8,196 nt of DNA from DASTHS01 sp035718085 (lineage in GTDB: Bacteria; Actinomycetota; Acidimicrobiia; Acidimicrobiales; Palsa-688), in NCBI GenBank assembly GCA_035718085.1, contig DASTHS010000161.1, positions 1-8,196 of the forward strand, read 5' to 3'. Shown piece by piece: positions 6,601 to 8,196 of this stretch. The notes beneath the pieces were generated by a model. That model did no database searches. It was given only the letters and a program-made list of their open reading frames with translations, and was not told where the DNA came from. Numbering within the stretch: the first letter of the stretch is position 1; each line of letters begins with the position of its first letter. The translations under genes and the position numbers were made by a program.

Positions 6601-7074
6601 TCAGTGACCGGGGCGGTAGACCATGTCGAGCACGGCCAGCACGAACACCACGTCGATCACCGCAGCGGCGCGCGCCGTGCGCGTGGCGGTGGCCCGCAGG
6701 TCTCCCCTGCCGGGAGGGTCGGCGGGGCGGTCGGGGGCGGCCAACTGCGTGCGCAGGGCCCGGCGGCCCGGGTGCACCACGGTGACGACCAGGGCGGCGG
6801 CGACGGCCCACAGCCCGAGGGCGACCGCCACCCAGGCGGCGGTGGCCTGCCCCTCGAGGACGGCGGCGGCGAGGCCCGGGGCCGGCAGGGCGACCACCGC
6901 CCAATCGGCACCGCCCCGCGTCGCGAAGAAGCGGGCCGCCTCGGCGCGTGCGTCGCCGCGGTCGACCCGCCGTGCGGTGCCGGCGTAGACCCCTGAGAGG
7001 GCCACGAACCCGAACCCCACCAGGGCGGTGACGACGTGGAGCACCACCAAGGCGGTGACGAGGGCGTCGCGCAC
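6601..7074 (-). CDS. Four-helix integral membrane protein (DUF2269-like)
   Basis: A 157-residue hydrophobic protein with four predicted membrane helices, at about 5-28, 57-74, 78-100 and 133-153. Between helices 1 and 2 lies a charged loop (TARRVDRGDARAEAARFFATRGG), and between 3 and 4 a basic, Pro-rich one (HPGRRALRTQLAAPDRPADPPGRGD). The layout and the His in helix 1 (VLHVVTALVGFG) resemble small DUF2269-type membrane proteins, but the assignment is tentative and no catalytic motif is visible. The GTG start at 7074 is the first start codon after a TAACCT hexamer 9 nt upstream. It is divergent from the lipoprotein gene across 46 bp and runs the same way as the E1 gene, 58 bp upstream of it. 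No function can be proposed with confidence. Confidence 0.75.
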   Translation of the reverse strand: MRDALVTALVVLHVVTALVGFGFVALSGVYAGTARRVDRGDARAEAARFFATRGGADWAVVALPAPGLAAAVLEGQATAAWVAVALGLWAVAAALVVTVVHPGRRALRTQLAAPDRPADPPGRGDLRATATRTARAAAVIDVVFVLAVLDMVYRPGH

Positions 7075-7083
7075 GGCGCGGCG

Positions 7084-7089
7084 AGGTTA
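7084..7089 (-). promoter_or_regulatory. -10-like hexamer TAACCT of the membrane-protein gene
   Basis: On the minus strand TAACCT precedes the GTG at 7074 by 9 nt, which would give a leader of only two or three bases. It lies in a 46-bp divergent region and is 19 bp from the hexamer of the opposite gene, so the two promoters must overlap physically. Confidence 0.45.
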
Positions 7090-7108
7090 CCGGCGCACCA
7101 CGGTGGGC

Positions 7109-7114
7109 AACACT
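7109..7114 (+). promoter_or_regulatory. -10-like hexamer AACACT of the lipoprotein gene
   Basis: AACACT, 6 nt and then GTG at 7121. It keeps A2 and T6 of TANNNT but not T1. The spacing equals that of four other genes in the window and supports 7121 as the start over the in-frame ATG at 7028, which would lie inside the divergent gene. Confidence 0.4.
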
Positions 7115-7120
7115 GCACGG

Positions 7121-7606
7121 GTGCGCATCCGGCTCCTGGTGGTGATCGCCGCCACGGCCGCCGCCAGTGCCTGCTCGTCGGGGGGGAGCGGCTCCGGTGG
7201 GGCGGCCGCCCCGGTCATCCCCGGCGCCACCGGTACGGCGGCCGCCACGACCACCCCGCCGAGCACCGCAGCGCCCACCACCACGGCCACCACCACCACC
7301 ACGGCGCCCTATCGGCCGACGACCGTCGAGGGCTCGGCCGCCGCCGCTGCCAGCCGGCTGTTGGCCACCTGGGGGGCCGGTGATCAGGCCAGCGCAGCGA
7401 TGGTGGCAACACCTGCGGCCGTGGCCTCGCTGTTCTCGCGCCCGGCCGTCGGGCTGCAGCCGCGAGGGTGCAGCGACGGCCAGCCGCCGGTCGACTGCAT
7501 CTACGCCGACCGGCGCGGCGCCACGCCCACGCTCTACGACCTGGCCGTGGCCGTCGACCCTGCCGGTCACTGGTACGTCGACGGGGTCACCGTCGAGACG
7601 CCGTAG
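7121..7606 (+). CDS. Putative lipoprotein with Thr/Pro-rich linker, unknown function
   Basis: A 161-residue exported protein. The N-terminus MRIRLLVVIAATAAASAC has two Arg, a hydrophobic core and a lipobox-like ASAC with Cys18 as the lipidation site, followed by a Ser/Gly spacer; it is probably anchored on the outer face of the membrane. Residues about 43-68 are a low-complexity Thr/Pro/Ala linker, probably a flexible stalk. The remaining 90 residues form a small domain containing ASRLLATWGAGDQASAAMVATPAAVASLF, a Cys pair (Cys107, Cys116) suited to a disulphide, and a C-terminal strand region (TLYDLAVAVDPAGHWYVDGVTVE). This pattern recalls NTF2-like extracytoplasmic domains, but I do not recognise a family. 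The -3 lipobox residue is Ala instead of the commoner Leu, so a secreted or membrane-anchored form is possible. I start it at the GTG at 7121: this puts the signal peptide at the very N-terminus, while the longer frame from 7028 overlaps the divergent gene. Confidence 0.8.
   Translation: MRIRLLVVIAATAAASACSSGGSGSGGAAAPVIPGATGTAAATTTPPSTAAPTTTATTTTTAPYRPTTVEGSAAAAASRLLATWGAGDQASAAMVATPAAVASLFSRPAVGLQPRGCSDGQPPVDCIYADRRGATPTLYDLAVAVDPAGHWYVDGVTVETP
7275..7303 (+). repeat. ACC-rich trinucleotide tract encoding the poly-Thr linker
   Basis: Near-perfect runs of ACC codons interrupted by ACG and GCC encode the Thr-rich linker of the lipoprotein. Such a tract can change length by slippage without breaking the frame. 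In the +1 frame it would read as a His-rich string, which is a by-product of the repeat and not a metal-binding peptide. Confidence 0.6.
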
Positions 7607-7625
7607 GAGGGCCGGCCGAGACTGG

Positions 7626-7631
7626 CAAGAT
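7626..7631 (+). promoter_or_regulatory. Possible -10-like hexamer CAAGAT of the DUF4388 gene
   Basis: CAAGAT lies 9 nt before the ATG at 7641 and keeps A2 and T6 of the -10 consensus. It is the weakest of the set. An AGGAGG at 7605-7610 overlaps the lipoprotein stop but is 30 nt from the ATG, too far to serve it. The gene could also be read through from the lipoprotein gene, since only 34 bp separate them. Confidence 0.3.
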
Positions 7632-7640
7632 GTCCGGGTC

Positions 7641-8196
7641 ATGCCGCTCTCAGGGACCTTCGACGTGCTCGACTTCGCCGAGGTGCTCAGGCTGCTGGCC
7701 CGCAGGCAGGTCACCGGCCGCCTCCACGTGCGGGCTCGCCACTACGGCGCCAACCTGTTCTTCGAGGACGGGTCGCTGGTCGGCGCCGACCAGTCGGAGC
7801 ACCAGGCTGCGGCCGCCGCGGGTGACGTGCGCGGCCGCTTGGAGGAGGTGTGCTTCGAGCTGCTCGACGCCGACCGGGGCACCTTCGAGTTCCAGCCCGG
7901 GCGCCAGAGCCTGCTGCACACCAGCGTGCGGCTCAAGGTCGACCCGGTGATCGCCCGGGCCCGCAAGCGGCTCCAGGAGTGGCAGGAGCTGCAGGAGGCG
8001 GTGCCGAGCATGGACCTGCAGCCTCGACTGGCGGGCGACCTCAACGCCTCGGAGGTGACCATCGACCAGGAGCGGTGGCGGGTGCTCACTGCGATCGACG
8101 GCCGCCGCAACCTCCGGGCGATCGGCCGCACCCTCGGCCTGTCGGACTTCGACGTGTGCCGGGTGGTGAAGGGCCTCGTCGACGACGGGGTGGTCG
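7641..8196 (+). CDS. DUF4388 domain protein with probable winged helix (cut by right window edge)
   Basis: The first 185 residues of a cytoplasmic protein whose frame is still open at the window end. Residues 1-115 match the DUF4388 (PatA N-terminal-like) pattern: a GTF-dVLDFaEVLRLLA start, a TGRLHV strand, NLFFEDGSLVGAD, and a later GTFEFQPG. A helical, charged stretch (DPVIARARKRLQEWQELQEAV, about 101-121) joins it to a second domain, where ERWRVLTAIDGRRNLRAIGRTLGLSDFDVCRVVKGLVDDGVV looks like a winged helix with a recognition helix near the end. DUF4388 proteins occur beside response regulators, Roadblock/LC7 proteins and small GTPases in bacterial signalling, so a regulatory role is likely. 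Whether it binds DNA or a partner protein cannot be told here. It follows the lipoprotein gene by 34 bp on the same strand and may be co-transcribed. Confidence 0.82.
   Translation, partial: MPLSGTFDVLDFAEVLRLLARRQVTGRLHVRARHYGANLFFEDGSLVGADQSEHQAAAAAGDVRGRLEEVCFELLDADRGTFEFQPGRQSLLHTSVRLKVDPVIARARKRLQEWQELQEAVPSMDLQPRLAGDLNASEVTIDQERWRVLTAIDGRRNLRAIGRTLGLSDFDVCRVVKGLVDDGVV

Noticed and set aside
7028..7120. N-terminal extension of the lipoprotein to the ATG at 7028
   Set aside because: It would bury the signal peptide behind 31 residues and overlap the divergent membrane-protein gene.
7255..7310. His-rich peptide (repeated His codons) as a metal-binding protein
   Set aside because: It is the shifted reading of the ACC-repeat that encodes the Thr linker of the lipoprotein.
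7605..7610. AGGAGG as a ribosome binding site for the DUF4388 gene
   Set aside because: It is 30 nt from the ATG at 7641, and no usable start codon in the right frame lies 5-12 nt after it.
7610..7617. GGCCGGCC palindrome as an operator
   Set aside because: A simple GC palindrome expected by chance at this base composition, with no second copy or other support.
6158..7714. 518-codon minus-strand frame across the membrane protein, the divergent promoter and the lipoprotein
   Set aside because: It crosses three better-supported features and reads as Gly/Arg-rich low complexity; a GC artefact.

Overview
The window is a very GC-rich, densely coded piece of chromosome, most likely from an actinobacterium and plausibly an Acidimicrobiia-like lineage. 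The evidence is the pairing of a mycothiol-dependent formaldehyde dehydrogenase (MscR type) with a deazaflavin (F420)-type reductase of the Ddn family, the near-absence of Shine-Dalgarno sequences, and start codons placed 6 to 9 nt after a -10-like hexamer. The lineage below phylum is a guess. No tRNA, rRNA, CRISPR array, insertion sequence or phage gene was seen, and no stretch above 300 bp lacks a gene.

Layout from left to right. (1) Positions 1-2148, minus strand: the N-terminal two thirds of a fused acyl-CoA mutase (IcmF: B12 domain, G-protein chaperone, start of the mutase domain), cut by the window edge. (2) 2201-3909, minus strand: a two-gene operon of mscR and a metallo-beta-lactamase-fold hydrolase whose stop and start codons share one base, a pairing also known in mycobacteria. 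(3) 3971-4414, plus strand: a small Ddn/DUF385-family reductase, divergent from mscR; the two start regions form a near-perfect 14-bp inverted repeat. (4) 4431-6542, minus strand: a 703-residue alpha-beta fused E1 subunit of a branched-chain 2-oxoacid dehydrogenase, convergent with the reductase. (5) 6601-7074, minus strand: a four-helix membrane protein. (6) 7121-7606, plus strand: a putative lipoprotein with a Thr/Pro-rich linker, divergent from the membrane protein. (7) 7641 to the right edge, plus strand: a DUF4388 protein with a probable winged-helix C-terminus, incomplete.

The metabolic genes suggest short-chain acyl-CoA metabolism: the E1 would make isobutyryl-, isovaleryl- or 2-methylbutyryl-CoA from branched 2-oxoacids (with E2 and E3 encoded elsewhere), and IcmF would isomerise isobutyryl-CoA and n-butyryl-CoA. 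The mscR operon handles formaldehyde or nitrosothiol stress through mycothiol. The three plus-strand genes are not obviously part of either pathway.

Nothing here is a clear new multi-gene system. The most interesting signals are the recurring NANNNT-N6-start architecture, which predicts leaderless transcripts for most genes; the inverted repeat over the mscR/reductase start regions; and a Glu in place of Asp in the thiamine-diphosphate motif of the E1.
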